A stretch of DNA of 64,000 nucleotides from Begonia masoniana (taxonomy: Eukaryota > Streptophyta > Magnoliopsida > Cucurbitales > Begoniaceae), in the NCBI GenBank assembly GCA_022432975.1, contig CM039516.1:34249157-34313156 (forward strand), written 5' to 3'. The translations under genes and the position numbers were made by a program. The first letter of the stretch is position 1, and every line of letters begins with the position of its first letter. The notes beneath the pieces are model-generated. The model had not been told where the DNA came from and searched no databases. It saw only the letters and a program-made list of their open reading frames with translations. This document shows positions 51,905 to 63,895 of the stretch, in pieces.

Positions 51905-53160
51905 CTAAACTTTAACCATTAACATGTCACGGATTACAAAGTTAAGGAGACTCATCCCATTTTGTTCCAAAGGAAACTTGTTGGGCATATCATAAAACTT
52001 GACTTTGTTTCATGACTCCAAAAGTGATCGAAAAATCATCAAGTAATGGATGGAATCGTCATTGCAAACCAAAATGGCATCAAAATTATCGACCATCAAC
52101 TTTCTTGAATAAACCTTCAAAACATGGTGCTAAGATGCACTTTCATTTAGTTGTGATAATGCTCCCTCCTAAGTTCCAAGTCATCACCAATAAAATAGGG
52201 AACTCTAATCCATCCATTTATAAAAAATACCAATCAATCAATTTATTTAACGACACATACCTCATTGATGAGGCACCAATTTTTTTAGGCAGTTTCCTCA
52301 TCTTGGAGTGAACAATAATGCGGGTTACCTTAGAAAACCTATCACTAACAATCGTAATTCCACAACTAGGCAATGAAAAGCTATATTTGACGACGACTAG
52401 GTTGTCCACATGCAATGTCATAATGCCATCTCCCTTGAGCATTATAAAGGTAGGAATGACATATGAATTAAGCGGTCCTCAAGTCTTTCCTTTCACTAGT
52501 AACTTTGTGATCGGCTTGTGCAATTCTTCAGCTTCTATTGGGTTCCATCTATATAAGACTTTTCTTGGTAGGTTGGTTGTTCATGAGTGATCAATTAGAT
52601 GCTCCATCCCTTGTAAAAAAAGAAGTCCTTGTGTAAACTCTTTAGGAACCACATCTTGATAAAACTCAAGAAGTGTGATAGCATTCTTCGGTATTTCTCC
52701 CCTATCAACAAGTCAATCCTAAAATAAGATTTTCGCTATGATTTTAAACTAAATCAAGGCCTCTTTCTTTGACATAAGCAAAACCTCTTTACCCTTTTCT
52801 TCTTCACAATTTGATGATTTAAACAAATTTGTTATGGCCAAAGAGGAGCTAGTTTGATGGTCTTCTCTTCGAGCTTGAAAAAGTAGAAATTGTTAAAACC
52901 ATCATGTATGATCTTCTTATCAAATTGTCACGGTCTCCCAAGTAGATTGTGGCTAGCACTCATCACAAACAACTTCATCAATATATTTACCAATGGAGAA
53001 TGAAACCCTTACTTGTTTGGTGACTTTGATGTTGTCCTTGTCATTGAGCTAACTCAATTTTTAAGGATTCAGATACAAAGTAGTCTCCATACCAAGTTTC
53101 TCCTCCATGTCTGCCATGTTGATACAACTTCCTTAATCAATAATTAAAGAGAACATCTTG
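51905..53160 (-). pseudogene. Decayed CRM-like Gypsy fragment (protease, RT start, integrase piece)
   Basis: Minus-strand reading gives an EKLGMETTLYPNPYKL-like protease-flank segment (about 53030-53100), then PKEFTQGLLFLQGMEHLIDH and ITKLLVKGK (52480-52640). Next is the RT start equivalent to VPKKDG.MRMCVD (MLKGDGIMTLHVDN, 52398-52442). It then jumps to the integrase core region IVSDRFSKVTRIIVHSK (52300-52345). The RT and RNase H in between are deleted, as in Gypsy element 1. Many stops. Confidence 0.65.
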
Positions 53161-53885
53161 TTCATTATTAAGCATTTACTACTCTTTGACATTTCTCTTC
53201 TCGATTTTGTGTTGTGAGAGCTCATCTAATAACCATCATGGTTCCTTGACTTTGATATATCCTTCAAAACGGAAACATCATCAATGTCTTTGTTGTTTGA
53301 CTCTCTTGTTCTACCCCGAATGAGGAGTCCCTATCCACGAGACTCAGATCCAACAACAATCTGCTTCATCTTCTCCTTTGACAACAAAGCCCCATAAAAC
53401 TTCTTTTAGAGATAGACTTTATTATTGTATAAGGTTGTATCTATGAAAGAACCTTACGAAACAGGCAACGAGTAAAATAGAATCAACCATAAATTCTTGT
53501 AATCATACTTGCATCTCAAAGTTTCTATATCTAAAACTAACTTCCTGAATGTGATCAAATGTTCTTCTACAGAATTACCTTCCATCAACTAATGAAAAGT
53601 AGGGTTTTCTTCGTACATAATGCTCCAAATTTAAGCATAAATCAACAATAGTTTTATCATTCAAGACATCTAGCAAAATCTGATTCAACAAATGCAGACG
53701 TATCAACGATAGAGTTTTTTGATCCATTCAAATTTTCTCCACTTCACTACAAGACACTGGCATTTTATCAAGCCCTAACAATGCATAGTCTGATTCCATC
53801 TGTGTGAGCACATATCACATATTCACCTACCATAACATAAATCTTGTGTTCTGATCTAATAAGGGAATATCAAACTTGAACGAAC
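53161..53885 (-). pseudogene. Ty1/Copia Gag fragment
   Basis: The minus strand reads MDQKTLSLIRLHLLNQILLD (53680-53740), then LRCKYDYKNL and SLPVS (53470-53530). Then ALLSKEKMKQIVVGSESRG and LLIRGRTRES (53310-53400). These match the order of Copia (Tork-type) Gag: dimer-like helix, IETL/SLP block, then the RGR basic region ahead of the zinc knuckle. Frameshifts and stops are frequent. It directly adjoins the Gypsy fragment on the same strand, so the two are fused by deletion or nested insertion. Confidence 0.65.
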
Positions 53886-54334
53886 TTATCGCTCCAAAAA
53901 CGATTTCAACATAAAAAATCCAACCCAAGTATTTAAAACCCAACAAAAAAAAAATATTTTGATTAGCTCCCAAATAGTATCATAACCAACAAAAACTCAC
54001 CCAAATAAATAGATATTTCCACAAATCAAACAGCACACAACATATGTACCAAGCCCCTGTAAAAAACCAAAAATTTGAGAATAATTCTCCCAGCGAAAAA
54101 GATCAGATTGAAGCTGCTAATCTGAATTGCTAAACTGGCTGGTGATTCTGTGGATGACTGAATAATTAGACGAAACAACAATGGATGATTCGTGCAACGA
54201 TGAGTAGGTTGGAGGCTGCTCTTTGAGCACACGACGGAGCATGATTTTGAATAGAGGCACAGATGAGATTGGAGACGGTGTGCATGTCACAATCTGGAGG
54301 TGACCTAACATAACGTCAGGTCGGACGACCTGAT
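53886..54334. other. Unassigned sequence before the Copia LTR
   Basis: No recognised gene. A 68-codon minus-strand frame has no family motif. Confidence 0.35.
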
Positions 54335-55430
54335 TGTTAGCTTAAAGTGTTTTACGGTTAATATAATTTTGATGATGATTGTTTTTAAATGAGATTATTT
54401 TATATTTAAGTTATTCTTGGGTAATGACTATTGTTATGATTATTGGTAATAAGTACAGGAAATTATTGTATCTTTGCTTCTCATTGAAAATACTCTTTAA
54501 GAGAGATATTTAATCATACTAACGTGTGTGTTCAAGAACTTTCAGCCTTCAATAAACCTTTAGAACTTGAAGTTAAATGAATGCAAAAAAACGTCTTCAA
54601 AGTGTCAACTGAAGTGATAGAGTTTCGACCACTAGGCATCTTTATGAAATTCCAAAGAGCTTCATGTGTCGACTGGAAAGTGCTAGTGTCGACTCCAGGA
54701 ACAAATGCTGAAATTCTAGAGAGTTTTAGGTGTCGACTGCAGGAACAGATGCAAATATTCCGGAGAGCTTTAAAGTGTCGACCAAGAAGCCAAAAGTGTC
54801 GACCAAGTTGTTGAATGACTTTTAAAATATCACACAACGTCAACAAAGTGTCGACCAAAGAGGAGTGTCGACTAGACTATATGTTTTTTGAAGACACTTA
54901 TAAATAGAATAATGGAAGATAATTATAAAATTACCAAATCTAGAAATTGCAACGAAGTGCTACCAAATCATAACTTGAGAATCCCTAACTTCAATTGATC
55001 TCTGACCTCTCCTAGATCATCCACTTGTGATTGTACATATTGAGAGTGTGTGAGAATTATGTTTTTCGATATTTCGATTCTCATTGTTATTTTTGAACAT
55101 GTAAAGGGTGATGCCTTGAAGAAGAGTCTTGTAAGGCATTGATGGATGCCCGGAAGATGAATTGAGTGAACTCAAGAAGTTGAGATTGGAAGTAATCTTC
55201 AAGGAAGAGCCTTGAAGCGCAGATGTAGGCAAAATTGGCTCAACCGCGTTAACAACTCAGTTGCATTTCTTCTCTCTAAACTCCTAAGAATTTATTCACT
55301 CTAAGTTTTAACTCTGAAAAACTGATTTTATTGCTTGAGATTATGACTATATTTGAACTATACAAATTAGTAAGCTAATTATAAAAAAATTGTTAATAAC
55401 CTAATTCACTCTCTTCTTAGGTTATTTTCA
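54335..55430 (+). mobile_element. 5' LTR of a SIRE-like Copia element
   Basis: It lies directly before a primer-binding site and a Copia gag in the same direction. The start is approximate (TGTTAGC at 54335 or TGTTTTA at 54348); the end is near 'ttattttca' at 55429. It holds a cluster of GTCGAC motifs (54605-54880) and 'gcgttaacaactcag' towards its end. The matching 3' LTR is outside the window. Confidence 0.6.
54605..54880. repeat. GTGTCGACC motif cluster in the Copia LTR
   Basis: About nine copies of AGTGTCGACC/T at 15-40-bp spacing (AAGTGTCAACTG, GTGTCGACTGG, GTGTCGACTCC, GTGTCGACTGC, AGTGTCGACCAAG three times, AGTGTCGACTAG). The same motif is found in Gypsy LTR sequence at 48.0 kb and 63.7 kb although the elements belong to different superfamilies. 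Confidence 0.85.
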
Positions 55431-55440
55431 ATTTTAAAAG

Positions 55441-55455
55441 TGCTATCAGAGCAAG
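55441..55455 (+). promoter_or_regulatory. Primer-binding site of the Copia element
   Basis: TGCTATCAGAGCAAG differs by one base from the standard plant TGGTATCAGAGC site complementary to initiator-Met tRNA. Confidence 0.8.
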
Positions 55456-55505
55456 GTATTAAAAATTTTGTTGTGATTAACTTGATTATATTGTATCTTA
55501 GTTCT

Positions 55506-58500
55506 ATGGCATTCAACTTAAATTTTTCACATGTTGAGGGGCAATCTACTACTAGGTCTCCCTTCTTTGACGGTAATGATTATATCCATTGAAAAGATAG
55601 AATGAAAATTTTTATTCAATCCATGGATTATAATTTGTTGAGTGTTATTGAAAATGGTCCTTATATTCCTATCAAGATAGAAAACGGAGTAAATGTGCTT
55701 AAATTGCCTATAGATTTTGATGATCATGATAAAAGAAAATTAAGCTTGAATGCTAAATCTACGAATACTTTATATTTATACTCTTAATAGAAATGAATTT
55801 AATAGAGTACAAAATTGTGACAAGAACTAATCAAGGGAAAGAAAACAAAATGAGTATGCTTGTACATCAATATGAACTTTTTTCAATGGAGAAAGATGAA
55901 TCTATTAGTTCAATGTTTACACGGTTCACTAACATTACTAATAGCCTGAAAATGTTTGGTAGAGTGTATCCAAATAAAGAATTGGTTAGGAAAATACTAC
56001 GAGTCTTGCCAAGAGGAAGACACCCAATGACGGCCCAACAAAAGATTTCAAATTGAAAGAACCTTATTGGATTGCTAATGACCTCATGAGTATTACATGA
56101 AGGCCAATGAAAAGGAAGAACCAAAAAGAAGAAGGGAGATCTCCAAGAATAAATGACATTGCCCTCAAAGCCTTCTTCAAGCAAAACAAGATAGAATGTG
56201 AAAAGTGCGAAGAAGTGTGATGAAAGATTGGCTTAATCACAAGGAGGTTTAACAAGTTTGTCCACGTACAAGTTGCAAAGGAAGATGTTCTCAAAAGGAA
56301 ATAAGTCTAAAAAAAAAAGGCTCATATTTTGAATGTAGAAAGCCGGGGCACTTCAAGGCTGATTGTCCTCAAGCTAAGAAAGTGCCAACGACATTTAAAA
56401 AGAGAGTAATGAAAGTCACATGTGATGATAGCAAAAATGATATTTCCTCCGAAGATGAAGAGGTTGTTAACATGTGCTTCATGGCTACGAAAAATGAAGT
56501 AAGTGACTCATTTAGTGATTTAGACGATGATGTTGATGAAGGTGAATTGATAGATGCTTTTAACGATCTAATTAATCAATTTAACTTGCTTAAGTCTAAA
56601 TACAAAGTATTGAAAAATGAGAATGTTGATTTAGTTAGAAAGCTTGCTAATGTCACTTTTTCATTAGAAAATGAGATTAGTGATCTAAAGAGTAAAAATG
56701 TTGATTTAAACAAAGATAAAAGCCAATATAAACCCCAAAATATGAAGTTTATTTATATTACCCCCTAAAATTTAATCCCTAAAAACTAAAATCTTAAAGT
56801 AATGAAAATCTAACAAATCAAACCCTGGTAGGGGTAAGAAATTCCTGGGTGTTACAGGGATAGTCTTGGAGAATGGATGGTCGTTCTCTATGTGCCAGGA
56901 CCGGGGGACTGGTCTGGGAGGTCGGCCCCCTGTTCCTTCTTCACTAAAACAAAAACTAAACGATATTAGATTTACTTGAAATTTTTACCACATGGTTACT
57001 ATATCATGGAAAAATCATCTCAAACTTTTCGTGATTTTCTAATACTTGTACGGTCCTGACACACGGAGAACGGCCCCCACAATGGTTTGATTTATTAGAT
57101 TTTTAATACTTTAAGATTTTAGTTGTTAGGGCTTAAAGTTTGGAGAATAATATAAATAACCCTATACTTTGTTTATATTGGTTTTTACCCTTTAAACAAT
57201 ATAATGCTTAAGCTCTCTAACGGTAGCAAAAACTTGAAAATGCTTTTTGGAAAGCAAAGAGTGGCTTTTGATAAAGTCGGTATTGGTTATGAAACTTTTA
57301 AAAAGAAAAATGTGTATGAAATTTTTTTTGTTAAACCAACCACTTATAATATGTACAATAGAATGGGTCCTATTTTGTTCTCTAAAATTAAGTAAGAGAA
57401 AATCATCTTCTATCTTAATGTGGATTACTTAAAAAACCAAGACTAACATTCAAAGACCTAAAAAGACTTGGGCAACTAAAAAAACCGTTTGATTGTTTCC
57501 TTGTAGGTTAAAGGACCTCCCTGAAAGAATTTGTTGTATCTCGATAGTGGTTGTTTGAGGCAGATGACGGGACACTCCTCAAACTTTACCTCCACATCTA
57601 TGAAAAAAGAAAACGTCACTTTCGAAGGTAATCAAAAAGGAAAAATCGTAGGCATTGGAAACATAGGTAATGCTTCTACTCATATTATTGAAAATGTCTT
57701 ATTGGTTGATGGTTTGAAGTATAATCTTTTGAGCATTATTCAATTGTGTGCTAAAGGATATAAAGTTATTTTTTAATAAAAAATTTGCATGATTGAGGAT
57801 AACTCAAATAGAAAAATCTTGTTTATTGGATATAGGAATGAAAATGTATATACTATTGATTTGGATAATGTTTCTTGTTTTGATGAAAAATGTTTTATGA
57901 CAAATTCACCTATTGATAGTTGGTCTTGGCATAAGAGACTAGGTCATGTAAGTATAAATACCTTAGTTAAAATTTCAAGAAACAACTTATTTAGGGAACT
58001 TTCAAAAATATCCTTTGAGAAGGATAGTGTGTGATGCTTGTCAAATGGGAAAGCAAACAAAAGGCTCATTTGCCTCAAATGGTGTCGTCTCTTCTTCCAA
58101 GCCTCTCCAACTTCTTCATATGAACCTTTTTTGTCCTTCAAAAATTGTTAGCTTAGGAGGTAAATATTATACCTTTGTTATTGTTGATGACTTCTCCAGG
58201 TTTACTTGGATGTTCCTTCTAAAGTCACAAGATGAAACATTTAACACTTTTTATGGCTTTAGGAAGAAAATTTAAAACGAAAAGCAACTCTCTATTATTG
58301 TCATTCATAGTGATCATGGTGGAGAATTTGAGAATGAGAAGTTTGAGTGTTTTTCTCTTAAATATGACATTGAACATAATTTCTTTTCACCTTGGAATCT
58401 TCAACAAAATGGGATTTTTGAGAGAAAGAATAGGTCTCTCTAAGAACTAGCTAGAACTATGCTTGATGAGAATTCTCTTCTTAAATATTTTTGGACGGAA

Positions 58501-59147
58501 GCCGTTGCAATGATTGCTATGTTCTTAACCGGGTTTCCATTCGTCCTATTCTAGAGAAAACTTTCTATGAGTTTTGGAACGGTAGAACACCAAGCGTAAA
58601 ATATTTTAAGGCTTTTGATTGCAAATACTTCATTATTAATATCAAGTATAATTTGGGTAATTTGACTACGAGACAAATTTTGGGATATTTCTAGGTTATT
58701 CCACAACTAGTAAAGCCTATAGTGTTTTTAATAAAAGAACTCTAGTTGTAGAAGAATCCATGCATGTCACCTTTGATGAAATATCACAACCGATAAACAA
58801 TGTGAAGTTAAATGATGATTTAGAAAGGGATATGGACTCTCTTGTTATGGGTGAGAAGGGTAGTTCAAATCATGAGAGCACCTCTTTAGAACTTCCTTCT
58901 AATGTATTAGAAATTACTCCAGTCAATAATGTTAATGACGACCTTCCTAAGGATTGAAGATATGCTAAAAGTCACCTCATGGATGATATTTTATGTGATC
59001 CTACCTTATGAGTCAAAACTACAGCTTCCCTTAGGAACTTTTATCTCTCAAATTGAACCTAAAAAGTTTGATGAAGCCAAATTAGATGAGAATTGGATTA
59101 TGGCTATGCAAGAAGAGTTAAATCAATTTGAGAGGAACAATTTTTAG
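55506..59147 (+). pseudogene. SIRE-like Ty1/Copia gag-pol, decayed and truncated
   Basis: Gag starts MAFNLNFSHVEGQSTTRSPFFDGNDY (first 20 residues from 55506). It continues MSMLVHQYELFSMEKDES and ITNSLKMFGRVYPNKELVRKILR, then a zinc knuckle FECRKPGHFKADCPQ (about 56330-56375) and acidic heptad-rich LINQFNLLKSKYKVLKNEN. Protease has LYLDSGCLRQMTG. The gag-pre-integrase block has SWSWHKRLGHVS and CDACQMGKQTKGSF. Integrase has VDDFSRFTWM, HSDHGGEFEN and NGIFERKNRSL. The last recognisable part is the RT start (FISQIEPKKFDEA, MAMQEELNQFERN). Stops and frameshifts are numerous. A MITE splits it at 56714 and an LTR cuts it at 59148, so RT and RNase H are missing. Confidence 0.88.
56714..57190. mobile_element. 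MULE-type MITE (477 bp)
   Basis: Terminal inverted repeats of about 100 bp pair AGATAAAAGCCAATATAAAC with the reverse complement of the right end (GGGTAAAAACCAATATAAAC). The pairing includes 'aactaaaatcttaaagta' and 'aaatctaayaaatcaaacc'. A perfect 9-bp duplication TTTAAACAA flanks it (56705-56713 and 57191-57199). The centre has motifs GGTCGTTCTC, GGAGGTCGGCCCCC and GAGAACGGCCCCC, recalling the MULE at 33.3-33.9 kb, whose terminal repeat it shares. It has no coding capacity. Confidence 0.9.
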
Positions 59148-61354
59148 TGTAACACCCGGGAAAATTTCTTTAAACGTAAGTAGCCTTAGACTGGGTTACA
59201 CTAATTTAGAATTTCCTAAGTCATGGAAATGAAAGTGAGAATTTGGAAGAGAAACTAGAAAGAAAACCTTAAGATTTGAGTGTTAGGATTTTATTAAGTT
59301 GATTTTATTAAAAAAGGGAAATTTAAGTGATAAAAGAAAGTGAATGAAGTGTGTGGAAGAGTGGAACTTACGATGAAACACATGACAAAAGTGAGTGGGG
59401 TTAGTTTATAAAAAGAAGAAAGTGGTGGAAGAAAAGTAAAAGTAGAAAAATGGTTTTTATAAAATGGTAAAGTAGGTGGGAAAAATAACCAAAAACCCTT
59501 TCTTCTTCTCCATTACCTCCACGGTTTGGGCAGCCATTGTTGGAGTTTGCATACTTTCTTTTCTTCAATCTTTGCAAGGGTTTTGAGTGGTAAGTTAAGT
59601 GAGTTTGAATTTTTATACATTTAAGTGATGGATTTTAGTGTTTTCCATGAGTTTTAAAGGAATTTGGTTAGGGTTTGAAAACCCTCATTTGGGAACTCCG
59701 AAATTTTGGTTCCCTTGCTGTTTTTATCTTCCTAATTGATGGTTTAAGTCCTTAATTATGTTAGTTTAGGTTGTTTTTAGGAAGAGATTTAGGATTGGGT
59801 GAAAGTTATACAAAAACCGGTTTGGAGAATGTGATGAACCAGTTCTGTTTCTGTATTTTCGGATTGGACATGGTGTTTGGATGGTTAATTTGTTTGTTTC
59901 AATGGATAGTAGACGTGTAGAGGTTTACGAAATGAGGTGGCACATCGAAATTCGTTGAAAAACGAATAAGTTATGGCCGTTTGAAGTTGGATACCAAAAG
60001 TTGTTAGAAAATCGAGTTGTATGTATTGGGTTGTATAGTTGGTTAAATTGTGGTTAGTTTTGGGTTTAAGTGTTCCTTAGCATTTCCTAGATTGATGCTA
60101 AGTTATTTTTCCTATTTGTTAGGTTGTCGAGCGAGTACATTAACCAGACGAAGTGAGTAATTACGTGCCAAGCAGTCAGGTAAGTAGTGGATGTGTGTTT
60201 TGTTGCCTTCGGGCCTACACCATTGAACGGTAGAGATGTTTGTTTGTTTGGTTGTTGTTTTTATTTGAGCATTTTAATGTCATGCATCATGTTTTTAAAC
60301 TACGAAATACGAGTTTTAGCATGTTTTGAATTATGGATGCGAAATGTAAGAAAACTGATTTGCAACTTGGATTCGAGTAGAATAGCCTTATCGGGCGAGT
60401 GGCTAGTGTGTAGCACCCCGAGAGGGATTCTATGAAACAAGGTTTTGAGTAGAATAGCCTTATCAGGCGAGTGGCTAGTGTGTAGCACCCTGAGAGAGAT
60501 TCTATGAGATATGCTATGCTAACTTACGTAATACGTCGTGAGTGTGAACGCCTCGTATGCTCATGCTAGAAAGCACACTGAGGGTTCCACGATCGATGTG
60601 GAGAAGATCTGGTATGGCCGTCCCGGATTGTGTTAGGACGTGTGCCTCCAATCTTGCTCCGTGAGTCAAGGTGTGGCCGTCTCGGATTGTGTTAGGACAA
60701 GTGCCTACTTGATTCACATGAAAGTGGAAGATAAATGCAACGAAAATGAAATGAAAACAACAGAGTGTGTAGAAACTGTATTTAAGGGTTGAGCGGATCG
60801 TGCATTGTTTTAATCTGCATTCCTCCCTACTTACTAAGCATTAGGCGTACCTTTTTGTGTTCTATGGTGTAGGTGACGACTTTTATTCAGGTGAGCTAGA
60901 CGAGGGAGCTCGGGATTAGGCAGAGTCGGGGCGCATGGAGCATGCCGGTGCCGGCAATTGGCGGGGCGTCTCGGCCATGTACTTCCGAGGATTATGGGTG
61001 AATTAGTATTTTGGGTGTATTTTCTAACTATTTTGGAAGTTTGAAATAGTGGTCGTTTTGTTGGGATTGTATAGATGTAAATGATAGTGATTTGGTAAAT
61101 TATTTGATTTCAGGTTTTGGGTTATAAAATTTTAGTCGTTACGCTGCTCGTTTTTTTTTTTTTTGTATAACAAACAACGTCGGGTTCACTTGTCTCTAAG
61201 TTTTTGCTAACTGTTTTAAGTAGGTTTTTCGAGATTTTTACGGGGCACGGAGTCGGGGATGTCGGGAATGTGTAAGTCGGTTTTCTGTGATTTTTACCGG
61301 GCACGGAGTCGGGGATGTCGGTAATGTGTGAGATAAATTTTAGTGAATTGCATG
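59148..61354 (+). mobile_element. LTR 1: Gypsy LTR inserted in the Copia RT region
   Basis: It starts TGTAACACCCGGG after TTTAG (59143-59147, potential TSD). It aligns with the minus-strand solo LTR 45398-47928: 'gtaagtagccttagac', 'gaaaaacgaataagttatggc' split at 59957, CAGTCAGGTAAGTAG (60175-60186), GCCTTCGGGCCTACACCA (60206-60223), TTCTATGGTGTAG|GTGACGA (60861-60880), and two 'cacggagtcggggatgtcgg' blocks (61245-61322). It breaks at 61354, where a second LTR start appears. The rest, including any palindrome cluster and the end, is not in the window. Confidence 0.8.
60380..60510. repeat. Tandem duplication of about 66 bp in LTR 1
   Basis: 'gagtagaatagccttatcrg' then 'gcgagtggctagtgtgtagc' occurs twice in a row. 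A second diverged pair ('ggccgtcycggattgtgtta') lies at 60612-60705. Confidence 0.85.
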
Positions 61355-62624
61355 TGTAACACCCGAGAATTTCATGTAACGCACGTATGTCCTAAAATAG
61401 ACGGTTAGGAGGAATTAGTGTTGAAGGATAAAGGGATTAACAAAAGAAGAGAATGGGTTTGACAATTCAACATAAAGGGAGTTGAAAAGTCAACAACCAA
61501 TAAGAAAATTCTAAGTACTTTACATGCATTAAAAGGATGAGATAAATGAATTAAATAAATGGAAAAAGGTGGGATTTAATGTTGATTCACGTTGAATGAA
61601 AGAAGAAAAGACAAGTGGTGGTAGTTTTATAAATTTAGAAAGTTTGAGTGGGCAAATTCATAAAGTAAAAATAATGGTTAGGTTAAAAAGGTGAAATGGT
61701 AATGTTTAATCATCTTCTCCCCTCTTTCTTTCTCTCCCACGATCCAGCCAGCCCTCAAAGCTCTCCCTCCTTCTTTCCATAGTTCTTTCAAGGATTTCAA
61801 GGTAATAACACGTGGGTTTTGATTTTTATACTTTGAGGTGAAGTTTATTGAAGGTTTTAGTGAGTTTTAAGTGTTTTTGGTGAGGGCTTGGAAACCCTAA
61901 TTGGTGAAGTCCGAAAATTGAGTTCTAAATGTTAGATTTCTTCCTTATGTTGATGATTTGGTTGTTGAATGACTAGGTTAGGTAGATTTTAGGGTTAGAT
62001 TGAAGATTGGTGAAGTGTTCCACAAAAATGGTTGAAGAACACCTATATACCCGATTCTGTTTGATGGATTTTTGAGTTGGCTAATGTGTTTGTTTGGTTG
62101 GTTTGGGTGTTTCAATGGATAGTAGACGTGTAGAGGTTTCCAAAATGGGGTGGCACGTTGAAATCTGTTGAAAAACGAGAGAGTTACGACCGTTTGAAGT
62201 TGGACGGTCAATTTTGGGGTAAAATCGGGTTTGGAGTTAAGTTGTGAGTTTAGGTTAAAATGTGTGATTAGTTTAGTTAGAAAAATCCTTATAATTTATT
62301 TAGGTTGTTACTAAGTGAATTTTCGTTATTGGTTAGGTGATCGAACGTTTGGTTTTGTTGGACGGTGTGAGCAAGGAAGTACCGAGCAGCAACCAGGTAA
62401 GTAGTGGAGTGCGTGTTTGTTGCCTTCGGGCCTACACCATAGAACGGTAGGGATTGTTTGATTGTTGCTATGTTTTGCTTTGTGTCATGCATCGTGTGTC
62501 ACGCATCATGGGTTTTTTTAAACTACGAAATTACGTGTTTTGCATCCTTGAGCGGTATGAATGAAATGAAAGATAAGAAAAGATTTGCAACGTGGTCGTG
62601 AGTATGAATTCCTCGACCTATTTG

Positions 62625-62870
62625 TGCTTGAAGTGCACAATAGGGTTGTGCTTGAAGTGCACTCGTGCTTGAAGTGCACGACGGGGATTCTACGATCGAT
62701 TGGGGGATTCTAATGTACGTAATGAGTCGTGAGTATGAATTTCTCGACCTCAACCTGTTCGTGCTTGAAGTGCACAATGGGGTTGGTGCTTGAAGTGCAC
62801 CCGTGCTTGAAGTGCACAATGAGGTTCGTGCTTGAAGTGCACTCGTGCTTGAAGTGCGCGATGAGGATTC
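62625..62870. repeat. Eight copies of GTGCTTGAAGTGCAC in LTR 2
   Basis: Eight near-identical 15-mers (the last GTGCTTGAAGTGCGC) occur in two groups, separated by a duplicated block 'cgtgagtatgaatt.ctcgacct'. GTGC and GCAC ends give partial dyad symmetry. Confidence 0.9.
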
Positions 62871-63684
62871 TACGATCGATTGGAGGAGATTCGGTTGGCC
62901 GTCTTGGACTGTGTTGGGACGTGTGCCTCCGGTCTAGCTCCGTGGGTCAAGGCGTGGCCGTCCTGGACTGTGTGGGGGCGTGTGCCTACTTGATTCACCT
63001 GGAAGTGAAAGATAAAAATGCAATTGAAACGAAAAGAAAACAACAGAGTGTGTAGAGACTGCATGTTAGGGTTGAGTCGAGCATTTAGTGTGTGGTTGTG
63101 CATAATTCCCTACTTGCTAAGCGTTAGGCTTACCTTTTTGGTGTGTTCTATGGTGTAGGTGACGATTTGTTTACAGGTGAGGTAGACGAGACTACCAAGG
63201 ATTAGGCTGCAGTCGGAGGAGTACGGAGTCCGCCGGTGCAGGCTATTGTCGGGGCGTTTTGACCACTGGATGTGTCGGGTAGTGGGAGGTGAATGTTTGA
63301 CATGGATAGTTTAATTTGTAAGTATTTTGGTATGGATAGTTGGTGTGCGGAAATGTTGTTTTGTGGGAGTTAGGAAACTTTATTAAGTTGTGGTAAATTG
63401 TGTTCGTAAATATTTTCGTAATGTATTTTGGTGTTTTTGAGTTGGGATATTGTGTTTAATAGTTGTCGTATTTAAGGAAGTTGTAAACATATATTTTCGT
63501 GGGTTGATTTCAGGTTTTGGTATAAAGAAATTTAGGCGTTATGCCGCCCGTTTCGGTTTTAAGTCGTTTGAAGTCGGTTTTCAACAAAATTTACGGGATT
63601 TGAAGATTTAGGTGTCGGGAGTGTGTGGTTAAAATTTCATGGATTTTGGAGAAGTTTAGCTTAAGGAAAAGTGGAAAAACAAAT

Positions 63685-63895
63685 TTGCATGCAGGTGTTG
63701 ACATTTACTGTTCATCAAGTTGTAAAAGTGTCGACACCAAAGACAAGGTGTCGACACCTACTATTCATGGTGTTGCAAAAGTGTCGACACCAAATACAAG
63801 GTGTCGACACCTTTTGCAAAGGAATGGGACCAGAGAATAAACTGTTTTTAAAGTGTTGACACCTACTGTTCATAGTGTCGACACTTTACTGTTCA
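63685..63895. repeat. GTGTCGACACC palindrome cluster in LTR 2
   Basis: GGTGTTGACA, GTGTCGACACC (four copies), GTGTTGACACC and GTGTCGACAC are separated by 'aaagacaag', 'tactrttcat' or 'ttttgcaaagg'. GTGTCGACAC is a perfect 10-bp palindrome. It lies on the 3' side of the acceptor-like block, as in other LTRs. Confidence 0.88.
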
